Assembly: GCF_027625935.1 (NCBI RefSeq) | Contig: NZ_CP115301.1 | Coordinates: 209,285-273,284 of the forward strand | Length of the DNA: 64,000 nt | Direction: 5' to 3' | From: Streptomyces camelliae | GTDB lineage: Bacteria; Actinomycetota; Actinomycetes; Streptomycetales; Streptomycetaceae | Shown: piece after piece, positions 7,805 through 16,330 of the stretch | Numbering within the stretch: the first letter of the stretch is position 1 | How the letters are laid out: the number at the start of each line of letters is the position of its first letter | Made by a program: the position numbers and the translations under genes | Notes under the pieces: model-generated | Database searches by the model: none | The model's input: the letters and a program-made list of their open reading frames with translations, nothing else | What the model was told of the DNA's origin: nothing

Positions 7805-8584
7805 ATGTCTGGTCTGCAGGACAAGGTAGTGATCGTGACGGGCGGCTCCGGCGGGCTGGGCGCGGCGACGGCGGCCTGCATGGCCCGGGGCGGGGCCAGG
7901 GTGGTGGTCACCGGCCGGGACAGCAAGGAAGGCGAGAAGGCCGCCGCCGACATCGGGGGTGTGTTCCTCCGCCACGACGTGACCAGCGAGGACGACTGGC
8001 GTGCCGTGGTGGAAGCGACGGTCGACCGCTACGGCCGGCTGGACGGCCTGGTCAACAACGCCGGCACGGACTCCTGGTCACTGATCGAGAACGAGTCCCT
8101 GGAGCAGTTCGAACGAGTCCTGAAGGTCAACCTGACCGGGGTGTTCCTCGGGCTGAAGGCGGTCATCGCGCCGATGAAGGCGGCCGGCGGTGGCTCGATC
8201 GTCAACATCGGCTCCGCCACGGCGCTGACGGGGCACCCCATGACCTCGGGGTACGGGGCGTCCAAGTGGGGTCTGCGTGGCCTCACCAAGACGGCTGCGG
8301 TGGAACTGGGCCGCTACCGGATCCGGGTGAACTCCGTCCACCCCGGCCTGGTCCACACCCCGATGACCGAGGCCCATGGTGCGCGGCTCGGGGAGGGCAA
8401 CTTCCCGCTGGCCCCACTGGGCCGGGTCGGCGTGCCGGAGGAGATAGGCGAGGCGGTGTCCTTCCTGGTCTCCGATGCGGCCGCGTACATGACGGGCGCG
8501 GACATCGCCGTGGACGGTGGCTGGACGGCCGGGGAGGCCGCCCTGATGCAGCATGCCGACGCCCCCGGCACCCCGGCGGACTGA
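7805..8584 (+). CDS. SDR-family oxidoreductase
   Basis: 259 aa, start chosen at ATG 7805 behind AGGAGGGGAC. It is a classical short-chain dehydrogenase: cofactor motif TGGSGGLGAATA (about residues 12-23), NNAG, catalytic Ser in NIGSATALTG, YGASK (Tyr and Lys), and HPGLVHTPM. The NAD(P)-dependent family resembles 3-alpha/20-beta hydroxysteroid dehydrogenases; the substrate cannot be told. It stands alone between a leader hairpin and a strong terminator. Confidence 0.92.
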   Translation: MSGLQDKVVIVTGGSGGLGAATAACMARGGARVVVTGRDSKEGEKAAADIGGVFLRHDVTSEDDWRAVVEATVDRYGRLDGLVNNAGTDSWSLIENESLEQFERVLKVNLTGVFLGLKAVIAPMKAAGGGSIVNIGSATALTGHPMTSGYGASKWGLRGLTKTAAVELGRYRIRVNSVHPGLVHTPMTEAHGARLGEGNFPLAPLGRVGVPEEIGEAVSFLVSDAAAYMTGADIAVDGGWTAGEAALMQHADAPGTPAD

Positions 8585-8591
8585 GCGCACA

Positions 8592-8633
8592 GGGAAAGCC
8601 CCCGCCCCCGAGATCGAGGGCGGGGGCTTTCCC
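8592..8633 (+). terminator. Terminator of SDR gene
   Basis: A perfect 16-bp stem (GGGAAAGCCCCCGCCC and its complement) with a 10-nt loop begins 8 bp after the SDR stop. Confidence 0.85.
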
Positions 8634-8975
8634 GCCGAGCGCCGGGCAGGCCTTGCACCTGCATCTCCCCGCAGGAAGCGGGGCGTCTTTCCTTGGACCA
8701 CCAACGCATCGCGCTCCGCGCCGTATCGGGCGCCGCGCTCAAGATCGACTCTATCCCACCGGGCCCCGCACACACAAACCGTGCCGGCGTACCCCCGGAA
8801 CCGGACGTGTGCTCCCGCCCCGCTCGAACTCCCCTGGTGCGCACGGGACGTGCGCTCATGCCGCCCCTAGGGTGGCCCCGCACGGCGTGTCACTTGAGCC
8901 GGTTCCGGTTTGTCTCACAGGCGGGAGCCGAGACCACCGACGGGCGCTGTCCGTCGTGTCAGAGGAGGGACTTGT
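8634..8975. other. Intergenic region without a gene
   Basis: No convincing coding sequence. A short hairpin CCCCGC-AGGAA-GCGGGG at 8667-8683 followed by TCTTTCCTT resembles the stem found at the ends of IS200/IS605-type elements, but no transposase is present. AGAGGAGGG near 8961 is the ribosome site of the next gene. Confidence 0.5.
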
Positions 8976-9698
8976 GTGAGCCGGAGCGAAGAGTTCGACG
9001 CGGTACGGCCGCTGCTGTTCTCGCTCGCCCACCGCATCCTGGGCAGCGCCGGCGACGCCCAGGACGCCATCGAGGAGACCCGGCTGCGCTACGAGAGCGC
9101 CCCCGCCGTGCCCGCCCCGGCCACGGCATTCCTGTCCGCCGAGGTCGTCCGAGTCTCCTGGGAGACCCTGCGCGCGGCCCGGTCACGGCAGGACGAGTAC
9201 GCCGGTCCCTGGTTCGCCGGGCCGCCGCCGGCCGACCCTTTCCAGGACCCCGACCGGCCGCCCGAGCCGGCCGAGTCGCTGTCGACGGCGGCCGTACTGC
9301 TGCTGGAGCGGCTGTCGCCGCTGGAGCGGGCGGTGTTCGTGCTGCGGGAGATCCTCGGCTGCGACATCGCGCGGACCGCGTCGGCCGTGGGCTGCTCGGA
9401 GGCCGCCTGCCACCAGCTCGCCGCCTCCGTGACGGCACGCAGCGACGCCGGCGGCGAGGCTCTGCCCTGGCCCGGATACGTCGCCGGCGCGGACCACTCG
9501 GCCCGGTTGCTCGCGGCGATCGTCCCCGCGCTGCTCCGCGTCGGCGTCACCATGCGGCCGGCCGACGTGGCCGCCGGCCCCGGCGCAGCCTTCCACGACC
9601 ACCACGGCACCTTCCTGGGCGCCCTGGCGCTGGACGTCCTCGACGGCCGCATCCAGGCCGTCCGCCGCGTGCCCGAGGCGGCGGGGGAGGCGGCATGA
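8976..9698 (+). CDS. ECF41-like sigma factor, divergent
   Basis: 240 aa from GTG 8976 (VSRSEEFDAVRP) behind AGAGGAGGG. Region 2 is recognisable (LLFSLAHRILGSAGDAQDAI). YAGPWFAGPPP stands where ECF41 proteins have WLPEP. Region 4 reads LSPLERAVFVLREILGCDIA. The C-terminal domain is short: the DGGG block is lost and the end LDGRIQAVRRVPEAA only faintly matches the NPDKL end. It is a degenerate relative of the sigma factor at 667-1599. Its C-terminal regulatory part may no longer work in the usual way. The broken response regulator follows. Confidence 0.8.
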   Translation: MSRSEEFDAVRPLLFSLAHRILGSAGDAQDAIEETRLRYESAPAVPAPATAFLSAEVVRVSWETLRAARSRQDEYAGPWFAGPPPADPFQDPDRPPEPAESLSTAAVLLLERLSPLERAVFVLREILGCDIARTASAVGCSEAACHQLAASVTARSDAGGEALPWPGYVAGADHSARLLAAIVPALLRVGVTMRPADVAAGPGAAFHDHHGTFLGALALDVLDGRIQAVRRVPEAAGEAA

Positions 9699-9913
9699 GG
9701 ACCCCACCCCCGCACTCGCGCCGAGTGCCGGTCGGTCCTCGTGATCCGCGTCCTGCCGGCCGACGAGCAGCCGGTGTTGCACGGCGGGCGGCGTGCGCTG
9801 CTCGCCGCCGAGAAGGACATCGAGGTGGTCGCCGAGCCCGGTGACGGCGGCCGGAGTTGCGGCCGGCCGGGGAACGGCAGCCCGACATCGCGCTCACCGA
9901 CGTGCCGCTGCCC

Positions 9914-10110
9914 GTCCTCGACGGCGTCGAGCCGACCCGGCGTGTCACCGTCGGCCCGGTCCTGTCCGGGGTGCGGGTGGTCATCCTGACCGGCGCCCGC
10001 AGCGACGGCTGTCTGTCCTCGACGGCGTCGAGCCGACCCGGCGTGTCACCGCCGATCCGGTCCTGTCCGGGGTGCGGGTGGTCATCCTGACCGGCGCCCG
10101 CAGCGACGGC
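9914..10110 (+). repeat. 101-bp tandem duplication
   Basis: The unit starting GTCCTCGACGGCGTCGAGCC at 9914 recurs at 10015 with only a few mismatches over about 96 bp. The period is 101 bp, not a multiple of three, so it frameshifts the response regulator within its receiver domain. Confidence 0.9.
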
Positions 10111-10264
10111 CACGTCGTGGACGCGCTGCGGGCCGGCGCCGCCGGATTCCTCGTCAGGGACATCGCGCCCGCCGATCTGGTGCACGCCACTGAGGGTGGT
10201 CGCGCGCGGGGACACCCTGCTCGCACCGTCGGTCACCCGCAAGGTGATCAGCCGGCTCGTTGCC

Positions 10265-10360
10265 CTGCCGCTGCCGCTGCCGCTGCCGCTGCCGCTGCCG
10301 CTGCCGCTGCCGCTGCCGCTGCCGCTGCCGCTGCCGCTGCCGTTGCCGTTGCCGTTGCCG
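10265..10360 (+). repeat. Hexanucleotide repeat (CTGCCG)13(TTGCCG)3
   Basis: Sixteen 6-bp units in the linker between receiver and DNA-binding domains of the broken response regulator. They would encode alternating Leu-Pro in the HTH frame. The purity of the array suggests replication slippage. Confidence 0.95.
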
Positions 10361-10700
10361 CTGCGCGCGCGGTCCGGGCTCCTCCCGGAGCTGACCGACC
10401 TGACCGACCTGACCGGCCGTGAGCGCGAGGCCGTCGCCCTGGTCGCGCGGGGGCTGACCACCGACCGGATCGCCGACCGCATGGTGATCAGCGCGCCGAC
10501 CGCGAAGTCCCACATCGACCGGGCACGGACCAAGCTGCGGGCCCGCGGCCGCGTCCACCTCGTGGGCCTCGCCCACGAGTCCGGGCTGGTCGGTCCCCCT
10601 CCGGGGGCGGGGACGGCCGCCGCGCACGCCCAGTAGCATGGTGCGCAACGGCCGTGAGCAGCGGTTTCGTTTCTGTGGAGGAAGGTCGAGGAAGGTCCAG

Positions 10701-11453
10701 GTGCCCTACCGTTTTGCCACCGAGCGGACGGACGACTCCGACCTCGCGTCCGGGGTCGTACTGCACTCGGCACCCGGCTACCCCGCCTACCCGGCCCGCC
10801 TGGCGGTCGAGATCTTCTGCCGGGCCCTGGCGCACACCGGCACCGGCCAGCCCGTCACCCTGTGGGACCCCTGCTGCGGCAGCGGCCATCTCGCGACCGT
10901 CCTCGGCTGGCTGGAGCGCCCCGCCATCGGGCAGATCGTCTGCAGCGACGTCGACACCGAGGCGATCACCCTGGCCCGCAAGAACCTGGCCCTGCTGACC
11001 GAGGAGGGCCTCGCCGCACGCGAGCGCGAACGCCTCGAACAGAGCGAGCGGTTCGGCAAACCCGCCTACCAGGAGGCCGCGGCCGCCACCCGCCGCCGCG
11101 CCGTCCGGCTCGCGGCCGACGGCGGAAGCCTGCCCTGGCGTGCCGCACAGGCCGACGCCTTCGACCCCGCCGCCCTGCGCGACCTGCTCGCGGACACCGC
11201 CCCCGACCTGGTGATCACCGACGTCCCCTACGGCGAACGCACCCACTGGGGCGGCGGTGCCCCCGAGCAGCCCATCCCGGCCCTGCTGCGCTCCCTCGCC
11301 GCCGTACTGCCCCCGCACGCGGTCGTGGCCGTCAGCAACCGCGGCCGGAAGATCCCGGTGGCCCCGCTGCGCCCCCTGGAACGCCTGAAGATCGGCACTC
11401 GCTCGGTGGTGCTGCTCCGCGCCGGCGACATCGGCCACGAGCAGCAGCCGTAA
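10701..11453 (+). CDS. aviRa: 23S rRNA methyltransferase, AviRa type (orthosomycin resistance)
   Basis: 250 aa from GTG 10701 (VPYRFATERTDDSDLASG), the same length as I recall for AviRa of the avilamycin producer. The Rossmann SAM site is LWDPCCGSGHLATVL; the catalytic-type motif is ITDVPYGERTHW; a helical insert lies between. AviRa methylates a guanosine in 23S rRNA at the orthosomycin site. It is followed 59 bp later by the AviRb-type gene, the known partner. Related genes may also be housekeeping in some Streptomyces, but the pairing and the nearby dTDP-sugar genes favour the resistance role. Confidence 0.85.
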   Translation: MPYRFATERTDDSDLASGVVLHSAPGYPAYPARLAVEIFCRALAHTGTGQPVTLWDPCCGSGHLATVLGWLERPAIGQIVCSDVDTEAITLARKNLALLTEEGLAARERERLEQSERFGKPAYQEAAAATRRRAVRLAADGGSLPWRAAQADAFDPAALRDLLADTAPDLVITDVPYGERTHWGGGAPEQPIPALLRSLAAVLPPHAVVAVSNRGRKIPVAPLRPLERLKIGTRSVVLLRAGDIGHEQQP

Positions 11454-11512
11454 GCCACGTCCCGTGTAGCCTTCGGGTCACACCGGAAAGACCACGACCC
11501 CTGGGGAGACAG

Positions 11513-12355
11513 GTGCCTGCGGGCCGACGAATCACCTCGCGCAACGCCCAGTTCCAGCAGTGGCAGGCGCTGCTCGCCAACCGCAAGAAGCGCCAGCGCG
11601 CGGGGGAGTTCCTGGTACAGGGAGTACGTCCCATCTCGCTCGCCGTCGAACACGGCTGGCCCGTACACACACTGATCCACGACGACCGGCGGGGGCTCTC
11701 GCGCTGGGCCGGGGAACTCCTCGACACCGTCCCCGCCGAGCGCATCGCCATGGCCCCGGAGCTGCTCGCCGACCTCGGCGAGAAGAACGAGGCCGCCCCC
11801 GAGCTCGTCGCCGTCGTGGGCATGCCCGCCGACGACCTCCAGCGCATCCCGGTCGAGGACGACTTCCTCGGCGTCCTCTTCGACCGGCCCACGAGCCCCG
11901 GCAACATCGGCAGCATCATCCGCTCGGCGGACGCCTTCGGTGCCCACGGCCTGATCGTCTCCGGGCACGCCGCCGACGTCTACGACCCCAAGTCGGTCCG
12001 TGCCAGTACCGGTTCGCTCTTCGCCCTGCCCGCGGTCCGTGTGCCCTCCCCCCGCGAGGTCGCCGACTGGCTCCAGGCCCAGCGCGCCCAGGGCAAGCCG
12101 GTCCTCATGGTCGGCACCGACGAACACGGCGAGAAGAACGTCTTCGACTTCGACCTCACCCAGCCGGTCCTGCTGCTCATCGGCAACGAGACCAGCGGCC
12201 TGAGCGGCGCCTGGCGCGAGCTGTGCGACCACACGGTGAGCATCCCCATCGCGGGAGCGGCCAGCTCGCTGAACGCGGCCAACGCCGCCACCACCGTCCT
12301 GTACGAGGCCTCCCGCCAGCGCATCGCGGCAAAAGCCCAGGTCAGTGGGGTTTGA
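11513..12355 (+). CDS. aviRb: SPOUT 2'-O-ribose rRNA methyltransferase, AviRb type
   Basis: 280 aa from GTG 11513 (VPAGRRITSRNAQFQQW) behind GGGGAGA. The N-terminal part is the substrate-binding domain of TrmH-like enzymes (FLVQGVRPISLAVEHG). The SPOUT motifs follow: DRPTSPGNIGSIIRSADAFG, LLLIGNETSGLSGAW and SIPIAGAASSLNAANAATTV, which form the trefoil-knot SAM site. AviRb methylates a uridine ribose in 23S rRNA and, with AviRa, gives high-level orthosomycin resistance. No terminator separates it from AviRa; one transcript is likely. Confidence 0.87.
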   Translation: MPAGRRITSRNAQFQQWQALLANRKKRQRAGEFLVQGVRPISLAVEHGWPVHTLIHDDRRGLSRWAGELLDTVPAERIAMAPELLADLGEKNEAAPELVAVVGMPADDLQRIPVEDDFLGVLFDRPTSPGNIGSIIRSADAFGAHGLIVSGHAADVYDPKSVRASTGSLFALPAVRVPSPREVADWLQAQRAQGKPVLMVGTDEHGEKNVFDFDLTQPVLLLIGNETSGLSGAWRELCDHTVSIPIAGAASSLNAANAATTVLYEASRQRIAAKAQVSGV

Positions 12356-12365
12356 GAGGCTGCAC

Positions 12366-12380
12366 TCTACCGGTGGTAGA
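12366..12380. promoter_or_regulatory. Palindrome before the toxin-antitoxin pair
   Basis: TCTACC-GGT-GGTAGA, a perfect 6+6 inverted repeat, lies 20 bp before the antitoxin start and overlaps a likely promoter. It is a good candidate for the antitoxin's own operator. Confidence 0.5.
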
Positions 12381-12399
12381 ACCGGCGTAGAATCCCCGT

Positions 12400-12654
12400 A
12401 TGGGCAAGCCGACGAGCATCAAGACCAGCGAGGAAGTGCGTGACCGGCTGCGCACCCTCGCCGCCGAGCGCGGCACCACCATCACGGAACTGCTGGAGGA
12501 GCTGGCTGCCCGCGAGCTGACGGCGGCCGAGCGGGAGCAGCGGGCCGTGGCGGCCGCCCGTGAGCTGGGTGTGGAGTACACCGACGAGGTCCAGCAGGCG
12601 GGCCAGGACGCCTGGGCGCGGATCCGCGCCCACCAGGGCGGCACGGCCGCATGA
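12400..12654 (+). CDS. Ribbon-helix-helix-like antitoxin
   Basis: 84 aa. The N-terminus (KPTSIKTSEEVRDRLRTLA and GTTITELLEELAARELT) has the strand-helix-helix layout of CopG/MazE-type antitoxins; the rest is an alpha-helical, charged tail that would cover the toxin. It overlaps the next gene by 4 bp (ATGA), the usual antitoxin-toxin arrangement, and a palindrome precedes it. Family assigned from layout, not from a close match. Confidence 0.7.
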   Translation: MGKPTSIKTSEEVRDRLRTLAAERGTTITELLEELAARELTAAEREQRAVAAARELGVEYTDEVQQAGQDAWARIRAHQGGTAA

Positions 12655-13025
12655 ACCTGACGGCCGTCCTGGACCACACCGCCCTGACCGCCCTGTACCG
12701 CGCGGACCCGTTCTTCACCGGTCTCTACATCGAGGCCTCACGCGGCACCGGCCGCGTCATCGTCCCGTCCCTGTCCGTCCTGGCCGCCGAACGCCGGCTC
12801 CCCGGCGCGGGCCGGCATGCCGCGTCCCTGCGCTTCGCGGAGCACACCCCGTTCACCACGGCGCACGCGGCGGACGCGATGGAGTGGAAGGACGTGGACT
12901 GGCCGGTGGCCCACGCGGCGGCGATCGCCTGGCAGACCCTGAGGGCCGGGGACCCGGCGACGGTCCTGTCCCTGGAACCTGCCCTGTACCCGCCCACCGG
13001 CATCACCCCGCTGAACCCCGCCTGA
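12651..13025 (+). CDS. PIN-like toxin candidate
   Basis: 124 aa. It begins MNLTAVLDHTALTALYRADP, with Asp near residue 8 where PIN nucleases have their first metal ligand, and ends with DWPVAHAAAIAWQTLRAGDP, which aligns with the final helix of PIN domains. The central acidic residues are less clear, so activity is uncertain. It is coupled to the antitoxin gene. A relic of a related gene (same IPSLSVLAAERR segment) lies at 17917-17985. Confidence 0.6.
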   Translation: MNLTAVLDHTALTALYRADPFFTGLYIEASRGTGRVIVPSLSVLAAERRLPGAGRHAASLRFAEHTPFTTAHAADAMEWKDVDWPVAHAAAIAWQTLRAGDPATVLSLEPALYPPTGITPLNPA

Positions 13026-13128
13026 CCACCACATGGTCATCGCTGTGGTCATCGCCGTGATCATCGTTCCCGGCGGGCGGGCGGGCCGGTTCGTGCGCGG
13101 CGGCGGACCGTGCGCAGCGGTCGGCGGC

Positions 13129-13290
13129 CCAGAGCAGGGGGCCGCTGCAGGCCGTGGTGGCGAGCGCCATGACCAGCAGGGCGACACAGAGGCCCGGCGT
13201 GCGGATGTGTGCGCTGTGACCGGCCTGCAGGACCACGATCTCCGTCAGCCCGCGCGTGTTCAGCAGAGCCGTCAGGGTCCAGGCCCCGGG
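13129..13290 (-). pseudogene. Fragment of a CPA2-type cation/proton antiporter
   Basis: The minus strand reads LTALLNTRGLTEIVVLQAG followed by LCVALLVMALATTACSGPLL. This matches the last transmembrane helices of Kef-type antiporters (MNTRGLTELVVL and MALVTTAMTGPLL). Flanking sequence on both sides does not continue the family, so this is a relic. Confidence 0.65.
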
Positions 13291-13529
13291 GCGCGCGACG
13301 GCGTCGGCGGCTCCGGGACCGGCCGTCCCGGCGGGCTCGGGCGGCAGCGCCAGACCGACGAGCACCGTACCGGGACGGCGGGGCCGGGGCGTGCGGGGGA
13401 GACCATGTTTTCTCAAGAAGGCCTCGAAGCACGGCGAAGAGCATCGTGCCCGGCAGCGCCGGCGCCCCACCCGGTCACCGACCGGCGCCGACTGGGCCAC
13501 GGCACCGATTCCTTCGTCAAGGAGCATCC

Positions 13530-14597
13530 GTGAAGGCACTCGTCCTGTCAGGGGGCACCGGCACCCGGTTGCGACCCCTGACGCACACCTCCGCCAAGCA
13601 ACTGGTACCGGTGGCCAACAAACCCGTGCTGTTCTACGGGCTGGAATCCATCGCGGCGGCCGGCATCACCGAGGTCGGCGTGGTGACCGGCGACACCGAG
13701 GACGAGGTGCGGGCGACCGTCGGGGACGGCTCGGAGTTCGGGATCCGCGTGACCTATCTGCGGCAGGAACAGCCGCTCGGACTCGCGCACGCGGTGCTGA
13801 CGGCCCGCGAGTGGCTGGGGGACGAGGACTTCGTCATGTTCCTCGGCGACAACTTCCTGATCGACGGGATCACCTCGGTGGTCGAGGAGTTCTCCGCGTC
13901 CCGGCCCGACGCGCACATCCTGCTGACCAAGGTCGCCAACCCGTCGGCGTTCGGCGTGGCCGAGGTCGCCGCGGACGGCACGGTCGTACGACTGGAGGAG
14001 AAGCCCGAGGCGCCCCGCAGCGACCTCGCCGTGGTCGGGATCTACCTCTTCACCTCCGCCGTCCACGAGGCCATAGACCGCATCACCCCGTCCGCGCGGG
14101 GCGAGTTGGAGATCACCGACGCGATCCAGTGGCTGATCGACCGGGACTTCACGGTGCGCTCCACCCTCATGGAGGGCTACTGGAAGGACACCGGGACGGT
14201 GGAGGACCTGCTGGAGGTCAACCGGATCGTGCTGGAACGGCTGCGCTCGCGCACGGACGGACGGGTGGACGAGGCCAGCGAGCTGGTCGGACGGGTCAGC
14301 GTGGGCCGGAACACGGAGATCCGCAACTCGCGGATCATCGGCCCGGTCGTCATCGGCGACGGCGCGCGCATCCACGGCTCGACGATCGGACCGTTCACCT
14401 CGGTCGCCGACGACTGCGCCATCATCGACAGCGGCATCGAGTACTCGATCGTGCTGGAGGACTCCCGGATCGAGGGCGTGCGCGGCGTGGAGGCCTCGCT
14501 CATCGGCCGCAGCGTACGGGTCACCGGCGCGCCCCGGACCCCGCGGACGCACCGGCTGGTCCTGGGCGACCACAGCACGGCCCGGATTAGCGCATGA
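13530..14597 (+). CDS. rmlA: Glucose-1-phosphate thymidylyltransferase, long (StrD/AviD) form
   Basis: 355 aa from GTG 13530 (VKALVLSGGTGTRLRPLT). The N-terminal nucleotidyltransferase domain has the GGxGTRLxPLT loop, SAKQLVPVANKP, FLGDN and EEKP. The C-terminal third is a left-handed beta helix (repeats such as GPVVIGDGARIHGSTIGPF), typical of the long antibiotic-cluster type rather than the 290-aa housekeeping RmlA. It makes dTDP-glucose from glucose-1-phosphate and dTTP. It overlaps rmlB by 4 bp. Confidence 0.93.
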   Translation: MKALVLSGGTGTRLRPLTHTSAKQLVPVANKPVLFYGLESIAAAGITEVGVVTGDTEDEVRATVGDGSEFGIRVTYLRQEQPLGLAHAVLTAREWLGDEDFVMFLGDNFLIDGITSVVEEFSASRPDAHILLTKVANPSAFGVAEVAADGTVVRLEEKPEAPRSDLAVVGIYLFTSAVHEAIDRITPSARGELEITDAIQWLIDRDFTVRSTLMEGYWKDTGTVEDLLEVNRIVLERLRSRTDGRVDEASELVGRVSVGRNTEIRNSRIIGPVVIGDGARIHGSTIGPFTSVADDCAIIDSGIEYSIVLEDSRIEGVRGVEASLIGRSVRVTGAPRTPRTHRLVLGDHSTARISA

Positions 14598-15571
14598 AGG
14601 CCCTGGTCACCGGCGCGGCCGGATTCATCGGTTCGCACTTCGTGCGGATGCTCCTCGACCCGGCGCAGGACGGCGAGCGGCACACCGTCACCGCGGTCGA
14701 CAGCCTCACCTACGCGGGCAACCGGGAGAACCTCGCCCCGGTCCGTGACCACCCGGGGCTGCGCTTCGAGCAGGCCGACGTCAGGGACGCCGCGCTGCTG
14801 GACCGGCTCGTCGCGGGCCACGACACGGTCGTGCACTTCGCCGCGGAGTCCCACGTGGACCGCTCCATCGACGGAGCCCGGGACTTCGTGCTGACCAACG
14901 TCCTGGGCACGCAGTCGGTGCTGGACGCCGCGCTGCGCCACGGTGCGCGGGTGGTGTACGTCTCGACCGACGAGGTCTACGGCTCGATCGCCACCGGGTC
15001 GTGGCCGGAGGAGCACCCGCTGCGGCCCAACTCGCCGTACGCCGCGTCCAAGGCGTCCGGTGATCTGCTGGCCCAGGCCTACCACCGCACGCACGGGCTG
15101 GACGTCCGGATCACCCGCTGCTCGAACAACTACGGCCCGTACCAGTACCCCGAGAAGATCATCCCGCTGTTCGTCACCAACCTGCTGCGCGGACTGACGG
15201 TCCCGCTGTACGGCGACGGGATGAACGCGCGCGACTGGCTGCACGTCGACGACCACTGCCGGGGCATCCTGCTGGCCCTGCGGCACGGCCGGCCCGGTGA
15301 GGTCTACAACATCGGCGGCGGCACGGAACTGACGAACCGGGAGCTGACCGACCTGCTGCTGAAGGCCTGCGGGGCGGGGCCGGAGCGCATCGAGTACGTC
15401 GCCGACCGCAAGGGGCACGACCGGCGTTACTCGGTCGACTGGAGCAAGGCCCGGCGCGAACTGGGCTACGAGCCGCGCCGTGACTTCACCGCCGGTCTCG
15501 CCGAGACGGTGCGGTGGTATCGGGAGAACAGCACCTGGTGGGAGCCCCTGCTGCGGCGTCCGGCCAGGTGA
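14594..15571 (+). CDS. rmlB: dTDP-glucose 4,6-dehydratase
   Basis: 325 aa extended SDR. NAD site TGAAGFIGSHFVRML; AAESHVDRSIDG; STDEVYGS with the catalytic Asp-Glu; YAASKAS with Tyr and Lys; RCSNNYGPYQYPEKIIP; and the sugar-binding GDGMNARDWLHVDDH. It converts dTDP-glucose to dTDP-4-keto-6-deoxyglucose, the branch point to deoxysugars. It is translationally coupled to rmlA. No glycosyltransferase follows; instead the end of a 2,3-dehydratase gene lies on the other strand. Confidence 0.95.
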   Translation: MKALVTGAAGFIGSHFVRMLLDPAQDGERHTVTAVDSLTYAGNRENLAPVRDHPGLRFEQADVRDAALLDRLVAGHDTVVHFAAESHVDRSIDGARDFVLTNVLGTQSVLDAALRHGARVVYVSTDEVYGSIATGSWPEEHPLRPNSPYAASKASGDLLAQAYHRTHGLDVRITRCSNNYGPYQYPEKIIPLFVTNLLRGLTVPLYGDGMNARDWLHVDDHCRGILLALRHGRPGEVYNIGGGTELTNRELTDLLLKACGAGPERIEYVADRKGHDRRYSVDWSKARRELGYEPRRDFTAGLAETVRWYRENSTWWEPLLRRPAR

Positions 15572-15576
15572 CCTGC

Positions 15577-15700
15577 TCACACCGGGTGCCGCAGGCAGGC
15601 GAGCAGGCTGCGGGCCGCCACGTTGAGACAACCGCTGTGCCGCACCAGGGTGTGCAGCCGGTCCAGCGCCACCCAGCGGAAGCCCGGCGCGGCACCGTGT
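15577..15700 (-). pseudogene. C-terminal fragment of NDP-hexose 2,3-dehydratase
   Basis: The minus strand ends APGFRWVALDRLHTLVRHSG and CLNVAARSLLACLRHPV before TGA at 15577. This matches the conserved FRWVxLxQLxxLL...VNMxxRTVLxCLP tail of deoxysugar 2,3-dehydratases (EvaA, AviS group). Upstream of about 15700 the similarity stops, so only some 40 residues remain. It fits with rmlA/rmlB as a trimmed deoxysugar cassette. Confidence 0.6.
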
Positions 15701-15873
15701 GGTGGTGAACTCGTGCGTGCGGTTCGGACGCCCTAGAAGAGCGAACCGCTGGTGCTGCACCTCCCGTCATCGTGAGGGGAGCCCCCAGCTTGTGCGGTCG
15801 GCTTCGAGACCCGACCGCGAATGGATCCATGCCCCGGCCGGCGAGCTGACCGGAGCGCGAGGTGTGCGCTTGT

Positions 15874-16330
15874 TCAGACCGTCTTGATCGTGCCGCCGTC
15901 GATGGCGTAGTCGACGCCGGTGATGTTGCCGGCCACGTCGGACAGGAGGAACGCGATCAGGGCCGCCACTTCTTCGGCTCGGCCATGCGGCCGGTCGTGA
16001 CGTTCTGGGCCGTCACCATCTGCTGGACGAATTCGGCAAGGCCCATGCCGGCCGCGGCAGCCCACCGGCTGACCTGGCCGTCGGGGTTCTGATAGACGGA
16101 GGTGCGGACCAAGCCGGGGGAGACGGTGTTCACGCGTACGCCTCGGGGACCGAACTCCTCGGCCAGGGACTTGCCGAGCGCGGTGAGCGCCGCCTTGGCC
16201 GAGGTCATGGCGACCGGGAGACCCCCGGGCATCCGGGCGAGAATGGACGACGTTGACGATCGCTCCCTGACGCTCCATCAGGCCGGGCAGGGCCAGCGGC
16301 TCCCGGATGACGGGCACAGGAGGCATCAAG
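15874..16330 (-). pseudogene. SDR oxidoreductase, frameshifted and 5'-truncated
   Basis: Pieces in order on the minus strand: [11 protein letters not shown], then after a frameshift [20 protein letters not shown] (substrate and cofactor region, Tyr replaced by Met) and [18 protein letters not shown], then after a one-base loss near 15975 [20 protein letters not shown] and IDGGTIKTV. The N-terminal cofactor motif is missing. Inactive. Confidence 0.8.

Larger units (their letters stand above)
9741..10636 (+). pseudogene. NarL/FixJ response regulator, frameshifted
   Basis: The receiver domain is readable in pieces: VIRVLPADEQPVLHGGRRAL at 9741, then after a frameshift near 9850 PDIALTDVPLPVLDGVEPT with the phosphoacceptor Asp. 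The 101-bp duplication shifts the frame again to HVVDALRAGAAGFLVRD. Another shift near 10190 leads to VARGDTLLAPSVTRKVISRL. After the CTGCCG repeat the LuxR helix-turn-helix is intact (LTGREREAVALVARGLTTDR). At least three frame changes make a full-length product impossible. No histidine kinase gene is adjacent. Confidence 0.85.

Noticed and set aside
10265..10360. CTGCCG array as a CRISPR-like or regulatory repeat
   Set aside because: Units are contiguous without spacers and lie in a coding linker; simple slippage explains it.
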